From positions 1-40,037 of the IMG/VR virus record IMGVR_UViG_3300010397_001069: a stretch of DNA of 40,037 nucleotides. One strand, 5' to 3'. The notes beneath the pieces were generated by a model. It was given only the letters and a program-made list of their open reading frames with translations, did no database searches and was not told the origin of the DNA. Below are positions 21,052 to 28,516 of this stretch, piece by piece. The stretch comes from a virus. The number at the start of each line of letters is the position of its first letter. Position 1 is the stretch's first letter. The translations under genes were made by a program, and so were the position numbers.

Positions 21052-21509
21052 TAGTGAATGGAATTAAGGACTGTTTTGAGCGCACCGGTCATCTCTGTGT
21101 TGAAGAAGTCTTCGTTTCCTCTTACTGCGTCAGTGAAGAACGATTGTCTTCTAGTTCCTGGATGATGGACCACTCTGCCAAAGAACTGACCCGTACGTTT
21201 GTTTGCTAGGACTCGTTTGTTAATGACACTGATGAGGTGAGGTCTGGTGCCTTGGTCAACATAACCTGAGTATTTGGCTCTCGCTTCAACGACCGCGCTT
21301 AACGCTCCACTCATGCGGCTTGATATCAGTTGCCTCAGAGTACCGCCGCCCGACTGCCGATTGACCGGGGCGTTCTTCTTGGCATCGCCTTCGATTTTGA
21401 ACGCGGTCTTTTCAACGGCTCTGCCATATTCCCTGGTCGCTATATTGGGAGCTTTTCTAAAAGCGGCTGCGAGTTCGCCGGCATTGAGCAGTTTTATCTG
21501 GATCTCCAT
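21051..21509 (-). CDS. HK97 gp10-like head-tail joining protein
   Basis: 152 residues. The family signature is visible: KTAFKIEGDAKKNAPVNRQSG, then ARAKYSGYVDQGTRPH (HK97 gp10: Y-A-x-Y-V-E-x-GT-x-P-H), then a C-terminal helix. It acts at the connector during tail attachment. It lies in the expected place between head closure and tail terminator genes, overlapping the former by 1 bp. Confidence 0.85.
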   Translation of the reverse strand: MEIQIKLLNAGELAAAFRKAPNIATREYGRAVEKTAFKIEGDAKKNAPVNRQSGGGTLRQLISSRMSGALSAVVEARAKYSGYVDQGTRPHLISVINKRVLANKRTGQFFGRVVHHPGTRRQSFFTDAVRGNEDFFNTEMTGALKTVLNSIH

Positions 21510-21835
21510 TAGGACTTGAAAATTCTAATGATGGTTTCCTGGTGAGGTTTGTCGCCAACGCTCAAGGCTTCCGTACCAATTACTCGATACTCCACGCTGT
21601 CGATAATCACTCGGTCGGTTTCGATAATGTCTGCGACGGCAGAGAACATGAGAAAGTTCTTGCCGAAACCTCCGGGAATATCTTGAGTAATAGTGTCGTC
21701 TAAAGGCTGGACGTGGCAGGCAAGCGAAGCGATGTGAGTGGTGTAATCTCTCTTCGCTGTGGGCTGGTCTTCATCATCTAAAACGGTAGTGAGGCGGTCT
21801 ACCCTGGCTGTTTTTGTATAAAACGATTCAAGCAT
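21509..21835 (-). CDS. Head closure / head-tail adaptor protein
   Basis: 108 residues, beta-rich: YTKTARVDRLTTVLDDEDQP at the N-terminus, HIASLACHVQPLDD, FLMFSAVADIIETDRVI, then VEYRVIGTEAL. This is the small beta-barrel pattern of the SPP1 gp16/HK97-type head-tail adaptor. It plugs the portal channel after packaging. The start overlaps the connector gene's end by 8 bp. Confidence 0.75.
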   Translation of the reverse strand: MLESFYTKTARVDRLTTVLDDEDQPTAKRDYTTHIASLACHVQPLDDTITQDIPGGFGKNFLMFSAVADIIETDRVIIDSVEYRVIGTEALSVGDKPHQETIIRIFKS

Positions 21836-22400
21836 ATCGCTTGTAGCTTTTTAAGATTTCTTTGGCTTGTAGAAAATCCTGCGCTTGGGAGCTGCCTGAT
21901 TTATACGTGACGGAATAGCGTCCAATAGTCTCGCTCTGAATTTCCTTATTATCGGTGTCCTGGGAGTTTTGGTTGTTGATGATTCCTGCAACCATTACCG
22001 TAGTTGCGAAAGAGATGTCATCCGGAACGCTGCCATAGCCCCATTTTGCCGTCACAGTGATGTTTTGACGCCCTGGGATGAATCTTCTGTAGGGAAGAAT
22101 AATTCGTGTCTTAGGAGAGCGATTAGCGGGGTATACGAGGTAATCAGTAGAAGCCAATACATCGTCCCCTATCTTCACGTCCGTGACTTCGGAAGCATCA
22201 TCAATAAACATTTCATCAGTGTTATTGCCGTCATAAAGCTTGTCTGAGGCTTCTGTGTCGGCATCGCCAAAAGTACGGCCGGTACATTTTTCAATGTACG
22301 AAGTAACGGCGTCGATAAAAGACTGCACTGTTGGGTCATAGAATTCCTCAACGGTGATAAGGGCGTAGCTTTCGACTTGTTCGATTGTAGTTAGGGGCAT
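21828..22400 (-). CDS. Head-tail connector (gp6/gp15-like adaptor)
   Basis: 190 residues. An N-terminal helical bundle (TIEQVESYALITVEEFYDPT; VQSFIDAVTSYIEKCTGRTF) is followed by a beta insertion (DEMFIDDASEVTDVKIGDD) and YRRFIPGRQNITVTAKWGYG, which is typical of the gp6-like connector family, where the KWGYG-x-x-P-D motif recurs. It forms the ring beneath the portal. It begins 3 bp after the stop of the repeat-protein gene. Confidence 0.83.
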   Translation of the reverse strand: MPLTTIEQVESYALITVEEFYDPTVQSFIDAVTSYIEKCTGRTFGDADTEASDKLYDGNNTDEMFIDDASEVTDVKIGDDVLASTDYLVYPANRSPKTRIILPYRRFIPGRQNITVTAKWGYGSVPDDISFATTVMVAGIINNQNSQDTDNKEIQSETIGRYSVTYKSGSSQAQDFLQAKEILKSYKRYA

Positions 22401-22403
22401 GGA

Positions 22404-23767
22404 CTAATAGTTAGTGTAAGGATCTGATTGGTTTGAATATGGATTCGTTTGTTTTGAGTAAGGGCTAGTATCGGAGGCGAAGGGTGAGGCTGATTTCGCG
22501 TAAGGTCTGGCTTGATTCTTATAGGGGAAGTGTTTTATGCGAGCCTTGCCGGTGATGGTCTTATTGACTGGACCAGGGATAATCTTTGCTCTACCGCTAA
22601 TTGTCTGACCGACAACTTTCGTGATTCGGGTTCGGCCATCAATCGTTGCGTCGATTGTTACGCTTACTCGCGCCTTCCCTGTTACGGAATGTTCGGTTAC
22701 GACCTGGACTCGTGCTCGACCTTGAATGGTCTGATTGACTACGGCCGTTATGCGCGCAAGGCCGTCGATGGTCTGATTTAGTGACCTCTGAATGCGGGCA
22801 AGTCCATCAAGCGACTTACTATCTGTTATCTGAATCCTCGCTTGTCCGAGAATCTGGTTTGATGGAACAACTACCTGAATCCTCGCCTTGCCGGAAATGT
22901 TCTGAATCGTTGTGGCAAGGATATCAGCCTTACCGCCAACAGTTTGAACGACAGTAGTTTGTATTCGCGCCTTTCCGGTAACGCTCTGCGAACTAATCGT
23001 CTGAATCCGCGATTTGCCATTAAGGGCTTGAGACGCAATTACCTGAATCCTGGCTTGTCCTGAGATTGTCTGGTTTGCTTCCTTTTGGATTCGGGCAACA
23101 CCATCAACGGTCTGATTCTGCGTAACATTCGCCGGTGTAATATTGGCAAGGCCGGTAACATCCTGATTAACAACTTTCTGGACTCTTGCCTTACCACTAC
23201 TGTTTGGTTGCTCGTGCTTTGAATGCGAGCTTTACCACTAACGGTCTGTTGGGCTGTCGCTGTTATGCGAGCTAACCCGCTAACCGTTCGCGTGGTCGTT
23301 CCAGTAATACGCGAAACTCCGGTTAGGTTTTGGGAGACAATCTTCTGAACCCTAGCCTTTCCTGTTATGGCTTGAGAGGTAGTTGCGGTAATTCTTGAAA
23401 GACCGGCGATTGTCTGATTGACGACCTTCTGAATACGGGCGACTCCAGAAAGTGTTTGATTGACTACTTTCTGAACCCTTGCTTTACCAGTAACAGTGTG
23501 AGTCGTTGTCACGGTGACTCGGGCTTTTCCAGTTATCGTTTGAGTCGAGGTGGCCGTTATTCTGGCTACACCTTGAACTGTTTGTGAAACAACTTTTTGT
23601 ATCCGTGCCTTACCAGTAATTGTTTGGTTGGCGAGGGTCTGAATCCGTGCCTTACCGGTGATTGTCTGAGAGGTTGTAGTCTGGATTCGCGCTTTTCCAG
23701 TGACGGTCTGTGTTGTCGTTGCGAATACGGTAACTTGAACCAGTATCCTTGAAGCATTAAAGGCCAT
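22404..23767 (-). pseudogene. 14-residue-repeat structural protein, interrupted by a one-base frameshift
   Basis: The start MAFNASRILVQVTVFATTTQ is followed by about 28 tandem 14-residue units of the type QT(I/V)TGKARIQKVVN, with Gly-Lys-Ala-Arg at fixed places. The frame from 23767 holds the first 12 units and then, near plus 23196-23201, loses register; unshifted it stops at 23039 (242 residues). The -1 frame carries on the same repeat without a stop from 23200 to the TAG at 22404-22406. One missing base relative to sister repeats (CTTACCACTACTG against CTTACCACTAACNG) explains it. Restored, the protein is 454 residues. It ends in a different repeat with P-Y/F every seven residues (SASPFASDTSPYSKQTNPYS). 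A beta-solenoid fibre or head decoration is likely. Confidence 0.75.
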
Positions 23768-23794
23768 TGTATTGTGTTGCCGGCCATTGTATTG
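23762..23794. repeat. Duplicated start-codon region of the repeat protein
   Basis: GGCCATTGTATTG occurs at 23762-23774 and 23782-23794, a 13-bp direct repeat 20 bp apart. Each copy contains an ATG-GCC on the minus strand. The 23767 ATG opens the repeat-protein frame; the copy at 23787 is out of frame with it. Confidence 0.7.
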
Positions 23795-23806
23795 ACCACT
23801 AATTCA

Positions 23807-24880
23807 TTAAGTACCTGTCTGGTTAACGTCGATTGTCTGTGCCGTCCCCGGCATGGTTAGGGTTGAGCTTCGTTCTCTTTGGATAATGTCGGTGATAGCG
23901 GACCCTGTAACATCGGCTGGTGTCCCGTTCGGGTCAGTTTGTAACTTAGCGTCTGCTGTTCCTGAAGCTACGTTGTCCGCTTCGTGAATGTAGACGTTGG
24001 TTACTCCGCTCCATTCTGCGGGGTCAAAGTAAGTGTCAAAGTCCTGGAGTCCTGTTCCTGCTCCTATTGCAGTATTGGCAATGAGGTATTGTTGCTCAAG
24101 TTTGGTAGGGCTGGCGGTTTGGACGATTACAATCTTGGCATTGTAAAAATTATTTCCCCCGTTCATGTTGGAAGAACAAACCGTCGTTATCTGATAGTTC
24201 CGTCCGTCAGTTGGGGTGAAAGCAACCCGTGTTCGGGTGGCGTTAGTTGAAGTGGCAGCGCTAACAACTGTGGTGTCATCAGAGAATGAAAAGTTATCGC
24301 TTCCCCCGTCCTTCTGAAGTTTGACGGTGGTCGTGTCCATTGAAGAGGCGTTCGACCAGGACACTTCAACATAAGCGGTAATAGTCCCATCCCATTTTGA
24401 GGCATCGTACTTCCAGTATTTGGGATTAGTCAGGGCAGCCGCTGTGGTATTAGTCTTGCCGGTCTCTTGATTCCCTATTTCTATCTGTGTTTCGCAACTC
24501 GTCAGAGACGAAGCATTTTGAATAATGATTATCCTTGCGGCTTTGATTATAGCGTCGCCGGCGTTGCCCGTAGTTCCGATTGCAATCCAGGAATCATGAG
24601 ATCCACTTACGGTGATGGCAGTGCTTCTGAATCGAGTATATGCGGAGGTATTTTTTGTGACGGTCACGCTTCCAAGAGTGCCAGTGCCGTCCTTCCATTT
24701 TGCAGTTGCGTCAGTGGTGGCACTGGTATTCTTTGCCAAGACTTCTAAATAAACTGTGAGCGTTCCGTTAAACTGGCCAAGGTCAACGAGTGCAATGCCT
24801 TTTCCATCGGAATCGCCTGAGCCAACACTGGTTATTAGACCATCCTGAAAATTGATTTCGTGCCGAAGCTGCGACATCAA
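23807..24880 (-). CDS. Virion structural protein with repeated beta-sandwich domains
   Basis: 357 residues, T/S/G/N-rich and beta-rich. Two or three homologous domains can be seen: FNGTLTVYLEVLAKNTSATT ... IIKAARIIIIQNASSLTSCE ... IGNQETG, then WDGTITAYVEVSWSNASSMD ... FYNAKIVIVQTASPTKLEQQ ... IANTAIGAG, then SGVTNVYIHEADN. The shared order is Y-x-E-V strand, Asp/Thr-rich turn, R-(T/F)-x-(S/V) segment, and I-I-I-Q strand. It may be a surface-exposed decoration or fibre. Location between the capsid and connector genes, next to the repeat protein, suggests a head-associated fibre. The start overlaps the preceding gene by 4 bp. Confidence 0.65.
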   Translation of the reverse strand: MMSQLRHEINFQDGLITSVGSGDSDGKGIALVDLGQFNGTLTVYLEVLAKNTSATTDATAKWKDGTGTLGSVTVTKNTSAYTRFRSTAITVSGSHDSWIAIGTTGNAGDAIIKAARIIIIQNASSLTSCETQIEIGNQETGKTNTTAAALTNPKYWKYDASKWDGTITAYVEVSWSNASSMDTTTVKLQKDGGSDNFSFSDDTTVVSAATSTNATRTRVAFTPTDGRNYQITTVCSSNMNGGNNFYNAKIVIVQTASPTKLEQQYLIANTAIGAGTGLQDFDTYFDPAEWSGVTNVYIHEADNVASGTADAKLQTDPNGTPADVTGSAITDIIQRERSSTLTMPGTAQTIDVNQTGT

Positions 24881-25287
24881 GCCTCCGATATGAGATTGGC
24901 ATAGGCGGTCTTTACCTTGCTCTTTTGGGTGGTTGTCAAAGGGCTCGACGAATGAAGTTCAATAGAGTCAATCTTGCCGCTACCGGGGACGCTCTCGTTG
25001 TAATAGATTTTGAAATTACTCCCAGATGATTGATTAAACTGTTGAAGTTTTTCCCATAGGTCAACAACCTTGAAGCGCAGAGTCCCGGTCGGCGGGTAGG
25101 TCGGGTTGTCTGCCATTAAAGCATCAAGTAAGGACTTCTCTTGGGTACTTAACTCGCGGACGAATTCAAGGTAAGTCTCACTTCCAACATCGCCTGAACT
25201 AACCGGCTCAATGCCGATTTCATTCAAACACCGCTTCAGCATATTCCAGCGAAATCCGCCATGTACTTGTGGATAGAGGTACTTCAT
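24877..25287 (-). CDS. Hypothetical virion-module protein
   Basis: 136 residues. It begins MKYLYPQVHGGFRWNMLKRC and continues with a helical centre (YLEFVRELSTQEKSLLDALM; LRFKVVDLWEKLQQFNQSSG) and a serine-rich end. No known fold is recognised. It is flanked by 4-bp overlaps on both sides, so it is certainly part of the structural operon. The composition (few charges at the C-terminus, aromatic N-terminus) would fit a virion accessory protein bridging the two neighbouring fibre-like products. Confidence 0.6.
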   Translation of the reverse strand: MKYLYPQVHGGFRWNMLKRCLNEIGIEPVSSGDVGSETYLEFVRELSTQEKSLLDALMADNPTYPPTGTLRFKVVDLWEKLQQFNQSSGSNFKIYYNESVPGSGKIDSIELHSSSPLTTTQKSKVKTAYANLISEA

Positions 25288-25697
25288 TTAAGGGTTATTG
25301 TTTCTTTAAAGCTCTTGCCGCTAATAGTCGCTTGCCAGCCTATACAGTATGCGATGTCATGGCTGAGTTGTTCGGTCTCGCCCGTAGTCGGAACGTGGTT
25401 GAAGTTATGAGTGTGCTGGCGATAGAAAATTAAGCGGCGTAATGGATTCTCTTCAGGTAGGGTCTCGTGGCAATCAAAGGACACGCCATTGAGTTCGAAG
25501 TGTCCATCTCTCAAATCTACTAAGAGGTAGGTGTTCTCACCTGTGAGAGCAAAGCGGATAATCGGGGTCTCTTTGTCTTTCTTTAAGACATCAAAGAACC
25601 GGGAACGCGTGGGATTTATCTTGGAAACATCATCTGCGCTTTGGGTAATGATAGAACCATCTTGAAACTCACACTCGAACAGATATTTTAGATCCAT
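25284..25697 (-). CDS. Hypothetical virion-module protein, beta-rich
   Basis: 137 residues. It begins MDLKYLFECEFQDGSIITQS and has RFFDVLKKDKETPIIRFALT, ENTYLLVDLRDGHFELNGVS, and a histidine-rich loop (YRQHTHNFNH), and ends with GWQATISGKSFKETITLK. Small phage proteins with this opening and the central T-x-x-Y-x-V-D-L-x-x-G-x-F-x-x-N-G stretch recur in head modules of uncultured siphoviruses; I recall them as uncharacterised. The histidine cluster could bind metal. It overlaps the following gene by 4 bp. Confidence 0.62.
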   Translation of the reverse strand: MDLKYLFECEFQDGSIITQSADDVSKINPTRSRFFDVLKKDKETPIIRFALTGENTYLLVDLRDGHFELNGVSFDCHETLPEENPLRRLIFYRQHTHNFNHVPTTGETEQLSHDIAYCIGWQATISGKSFKETITLK

Positions 25698-25717
25698 TGC
25701 ATTGAATCGTTAATTGA

Positions 25718-25885
25718 TTAGTTGGCTTCGTTATGAGCCCTAGCCATTTTTTTCAAGTCGCCTTTGGGGAACTTTAGGAAACGGCCATCTTTTGTGCGGC
25801 AAACATACTCATCGTTGTGATCCACGGAAACCTCACAAGTCTCCATTTCTCCATCAAAGATTAAGTCAATTGTTTCTGCTTTCAT
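25718..25885 (-). CDS. 55-residue protein following the decoration-type gene
   Basis: Read from the gap: ATG 25885, AGGAG 9 bases upstream, TAA 25718. It has 55 residues: MKAETIDLIFDGEMETCEVS, VDHNDEYVCRTKDGRFLKFP, then a basic Lys-rich helix (KGDLKKMARAHNEAN). There is a compact beta-hairpin core with two cysteines. The start is only 3 bp from the previous stop. The function is unknown. Confidence 0.68.
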   Translation of the reverse strand: MKAETIDLIFDGEMETCEVSVDHNDEYVCRTKDGRFLKFPKGDLKKMARAHNEAN

Positions 25886-25888
25886 GGA

Positions 25889-26437
25889 TTAGTTCTCCTG
25901 ATATTGAAGGGTTAGTGTTACGGTCGCGGTATCACCGGCAGAAGCACCAGAAGTCTGGAGCTGAGTCGTGAGGTAGTTCGTGTAGGCAGGATTCGCTGTA
26001 GTGGAACTTGCCTTACCGGTAGCTTCAGGTCCAGTCGCGCTAAAGAACACAGCCACGCCAGAGCCAATGGAGATAGCTGAGGTCATGTTAGTGCTTAGGT
26101 TGCTGTTTGCTGACGCTGAAGGCGTGGTGTAGAGAAGCCTGTCGCCATCACCCGTACAAGCGGGGGTGCCTTTCAGAGTTAATCCTGTACCAAACGCTGT
26201 TGCGGTGTGAGCAAACAAACCGGAAAGGATCTGGTTATATGTCCCCGAGAAATGACCAAAGAGCCAGTTCTCATAGGAGTTGTTGCCGTCCGTAATCGGA
26301 GCGGCGCTGTAGGCAGTAGCTTCAGTATCACTGTTTTTCCAGTTTACGTCAGTTACGCCAGCGGACCGTGTAGTACCTTTAGCCGGAGAGCCGGTAGCGG
26401 TGCCGTGGTCACGGTCGAACGCAAAAGTTGCGGCCAT
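25889..26437 (-). CDS. Virion protein downstream of capsid, candidate decoration protein
   Basis: 182 residues, low in charge and rich in T, S, A, G and N. The opening MAATFAFDRDHGTATGSPAK, then VTDVNWKNSDTEATAYSAAP, ITDGNNSYENWLFGHFSGTY and ending VTLTLQYQEN are features of a phage structural family that I recall from uncultured-phage contigs. The family usually follows the capsid gene. It is predicted all-beta. It could decorate the capsid or form a minor fibre. It is separated from the capsid gene by 68 bp holding a UUCG hairpin, which may lower its expression relative to the capsid. Confidence 0.68.
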   Translation of the reverse strand: MAATFAFDRDHGTATGSPAKGTTRSAGVTDVNWKNSDTEATAYSAAPITDGNNSYENWLFGHFSGTYNQILSGLFAHTATAFGTGLTLKGTPACTGDGDRLLYTTPSASANSNLSTNMTSAISIGSGVAVFFSATGPEATGKASSTTANPAYTNYLTTQLQTSGASAGDTATVTLTLQYQEN

Positions 26438-26470
26438 GTATTTATTGTTTAATTAATTAAGTTCACTTCC

Positions 26471-26492
26471 GAAAGTAGGCGAACCTACTCTC
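26471..26492 (-). other. UUCG-capped hairpin after the capsid gene
   Basis: On minus, GAGAGTAGG-TTCG-CCTACTTTC forms a 9-bp stem (one G-T pair) with a UUCG tetraloop, 13 bp after the capsid stop. There is no T-run, so it is a stabilising or processing hairpin, or a leaky terminator, and not a full terminator. Confidence 0.6.
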
Positions 26493-26505
26493 GAACTAAA
26501 TTCAA

Positions 26506-27759
26506 TTAGGAAGCGGCTTGAGTCTTTAAGACGGTCACTGCGCTTGGCAAAGCCAAGACGTAACCAACACGTTCGACAATGCGAATGGCGGTCATATCTT
26601 GTTCTGCCAAATTGATGGCGGTAGAACCATCAGTGTCAGTGATAGTAGCTTCAGTCAACACTTTGACGCGCAATTGTTGCTTATCGCCAAAGATGGCAGC
26701 TTGCTTCAAGTTGCCGAACATAACGAATGGCTTGCTGTTACCAGTCGTGGTAACGGATGGCATAGCTTCAGAGAGCTCTACAGGGTAGCCCAAGATTTGA
26801 GCTGGGTTCCCTTGTGAGGCTGGGGTGAAGATGAAAGCGCCTGTACCATCGCCATTCTCTCTTAACAAACGTAGCTTTGAGAGAACAGTGCGATGCATAT
26901 AGAACTTTGCGCCATTGAGAGCGCCACTCGGGGTGGCATCAATAACAGCTTGTAGGTCTTCGACAGTTACATCCGCAGGGTCAGTGCTGGCAGTGTTTTC
27001 GATATTGACAGAGGTATTGTTGATAATACCTGTCCACGGAGAACCGGTGCCGGCGAAGAATTGTAAGTCTTCTTCTTTGGATACAGCTTCAGCGAACAAC
27101 TCAGATACTAATTGAGTGAGGTTCAACTGAGAGTCTTCTAAGATTTCGTCAGTGAACGGAACGATAGCAGCGAGTTTCTTCAACGTTTGAGTGACGAGAG
27201 AGAAACCTGGCTGAGTGGAAGTTTTCTTCGCACCCTCGTTCGTCCAGTAAACTGAAACTGAAGTGCCTAAGGCCGGAATGGTGCGGCTGTTACCTGGACC
27301 ACTAAAGGGCAGGTAACGCATATCGCGGCGAGCCAAACCATACTGGTCAGCTGCTACGCGGAGGATTTCATTCCTTAATTCGATAGGGATCAACAATCCC
27401 GCCTGAGCATCATCAGGGCTTCCACTATCGCTTTCGTTAGTGGTGAGAGCTTTTAAGGTAGCAGTGTCGTTAGCGAACAAAGCCTTCATGAAGGTCTTTG
27501 TTACGTCACGAGTTTTATCGACTTCAGGTTTGCCGGTGTCGATGGCTTTCTTGCGCTGCTCAGCAACGCCGGACATAAACTTCTCGGCAATTTGGGTTGC
27601 CATGCCGTCAATCTTTTCTTGGATTGACTTGGTGATGAGGGCTTTGACAGCGGCTTCATCAACCTCGTCGGTAGTAGCGGGAACTTCTACCTCTGGAGTT
27701 TTGGGAGTTTCAACTACCGGGGCTTCAGCTTCGGGTTGAACTTCTTCTTTGGTTTTCAT
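26506..27759 (-). CDS. Major capsid protein, HK97 fold
   Basis: 417 residues. Residues 1-115 form an acidic, Pro/Glu-rich and then helical delta/scaffold-like region that the protease should remove. The HK97 core follows: AGLLIPIELRNEILRVAADQ, then MRYLPFSGPGNSRTIPALGT, VYWTNEGAKKTSTQPGFSLV, KKLAAIVPFTDEILEDSQLN, and FFAGTGSPWTGIINNTSVNI. The A-domain and P-domain motifs are as in HK97/phi1026-like capsids. The order protease then capsid is canonical, 11 bp apart. Confidence 0.95.
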   Translation of the reverse strand: MKTKEEVQPEAEAPVVETPKTPEVEVPATTDEVDEAAVKALITKSIQEKIDGMATQIAEKFMSGVAEQRKKAIDTGKPEVDKTRDVTKTFMKALFANDTATLKALTTNESDSGSPDDAQAGLLIPIELRNEILRVAADQYGLARRDMRYLPFSGPGNSRTIPALGTSVSVYWTNEGAKKTSTQPGFSLVTQTLKKLAAIVPFTDEILEDSQLNLTQLVSELFAEAVSKEEDLQFFAGTGSPWTGIINNTSVNIENTASTDPADVTVEDLQAVIDATPSGALNGAKFYMHRTVLSKLRLLRENGDGTGAFIFTPASQGNPAQILGYPVELSEAMPSVTTTGNSKPFVMFGNLKQAAIFGDKQQLRVKVLTEATITDTDGSTAINLAEQDMTAIRIVERVGYVLALPSAVTVLKTQAAS

Positions 27760-27770
27760 TCATAGGTGAG

Positions 27771-28487
27771 TTAATTGGTAAGGTTCCGCTTTTCCTGCAA
27801 TAGGGTGCGGACTGCCCTGTTGATAATCTTTGCAGTAGATTTTTGAACGCCCTTGCTGGGAGGGGTTACGACCTTTGGTTGGGCTACAGCAGTATCGTGA
27901 CTTAGTTGTTTGGCTTCATCGGCAATTAACAATTCATTCAAAGCGTCAACGGCTTTCACAATGACAGCCTTGTTCTTAGCTGACAGGACTCGGCCTTCTT
28001 TTTGGTTCAGATGCTTTTCCAAAGATGAGGTGTCTATCCCTTTGCTTTTAGCAAGTGCCAAAGCGTTTGCAGGAACATTGACAGTAGATATTTCAAAAAG
28101 GGTATTCTGCTTTAGAGTAACTTGGTCTTGCTGGTCAACCTCAGTGACTTCATTTTGAAAGCCAACTGAAAACGCTCGCATGTATCCGCCCTTATATAGT
28201 TTGTAAATCGTATTGGCGAAGTCATATTCTTTGGCGGCGAACTGGATTTCTCCCTCGAGATTGCCGTCGCTGTTGAATCCTAAGCTGAGTGCTTTACCGA
28301 TGGCTGGCTGACTGTGGTCGTGGGCAAAAAGGATAACGGGGTTCTTCAAGTAGTCGTCGAGTTGCCATGATTTCTGGTCAACTATTTCGCCCTGTCGGTC
28401 TTCATCGGCAGTGGAGAACACTCCTCTGATGATGTGGTTTTCATCATCTATTCCCTTGATGTCCACATCAAGGTGTTTGTATTGCAT
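27771..28487 (-). CDS. Prohead (HK97-type) serine protease
   Basis: 238 residues. The herpesvirus-assemblin-like fold is indicated by GVFSTADEDRQGEIVDQKSW, then H56 in LFAHDHSQ, S107 in YMRAFSVGF, and E132 in FEISTVNVPANA, the catalytic set of the HK97 protease family. The C-terminal 80 residues are basic and helical and serve as scaffold or targeting. It trims the capsid delta domain and itself during maturation. It sits between portal and capsid genes. Confidence 0.93.
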   Translation of the reverse strand: MQYKHLDVDIKGIDDENHIIRGVFSTADEDRQGEIVDQKSWQLDDYLKNPVILFAHDHSQPAIGKALSLGFNSDGNLEGEIQFAAKEYDFANTIYKLYKGGYMRAFSVGFQNEVTEVDQQDQVTLKQNTLFEISTVNVPANALALAKSKGIDTSSLEKHLNQKEGRVLSAKNKAVIVKAVDALNELLIADEAKQLSHDTAVAQPKVVTPPSKGVQKSTAKIINRAVRTLLQEKRNLTN

Positions 28488-28516
28488 GTTGTTTGGTTAA
28501 ATTATTTGAGCTTTGA

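Noticed and set aside
22440-23767. CRISPR array (regular repeats)
   Set aside because: The 42-bp period is coding, diverged and without unique spacers; it is a protein repeat.
23566-23799. 77-codon frame from the duplicated ATG
   Set aside because: It is the shifted reading of the 14-mer repeats; kept only as a note in the duplication finding.
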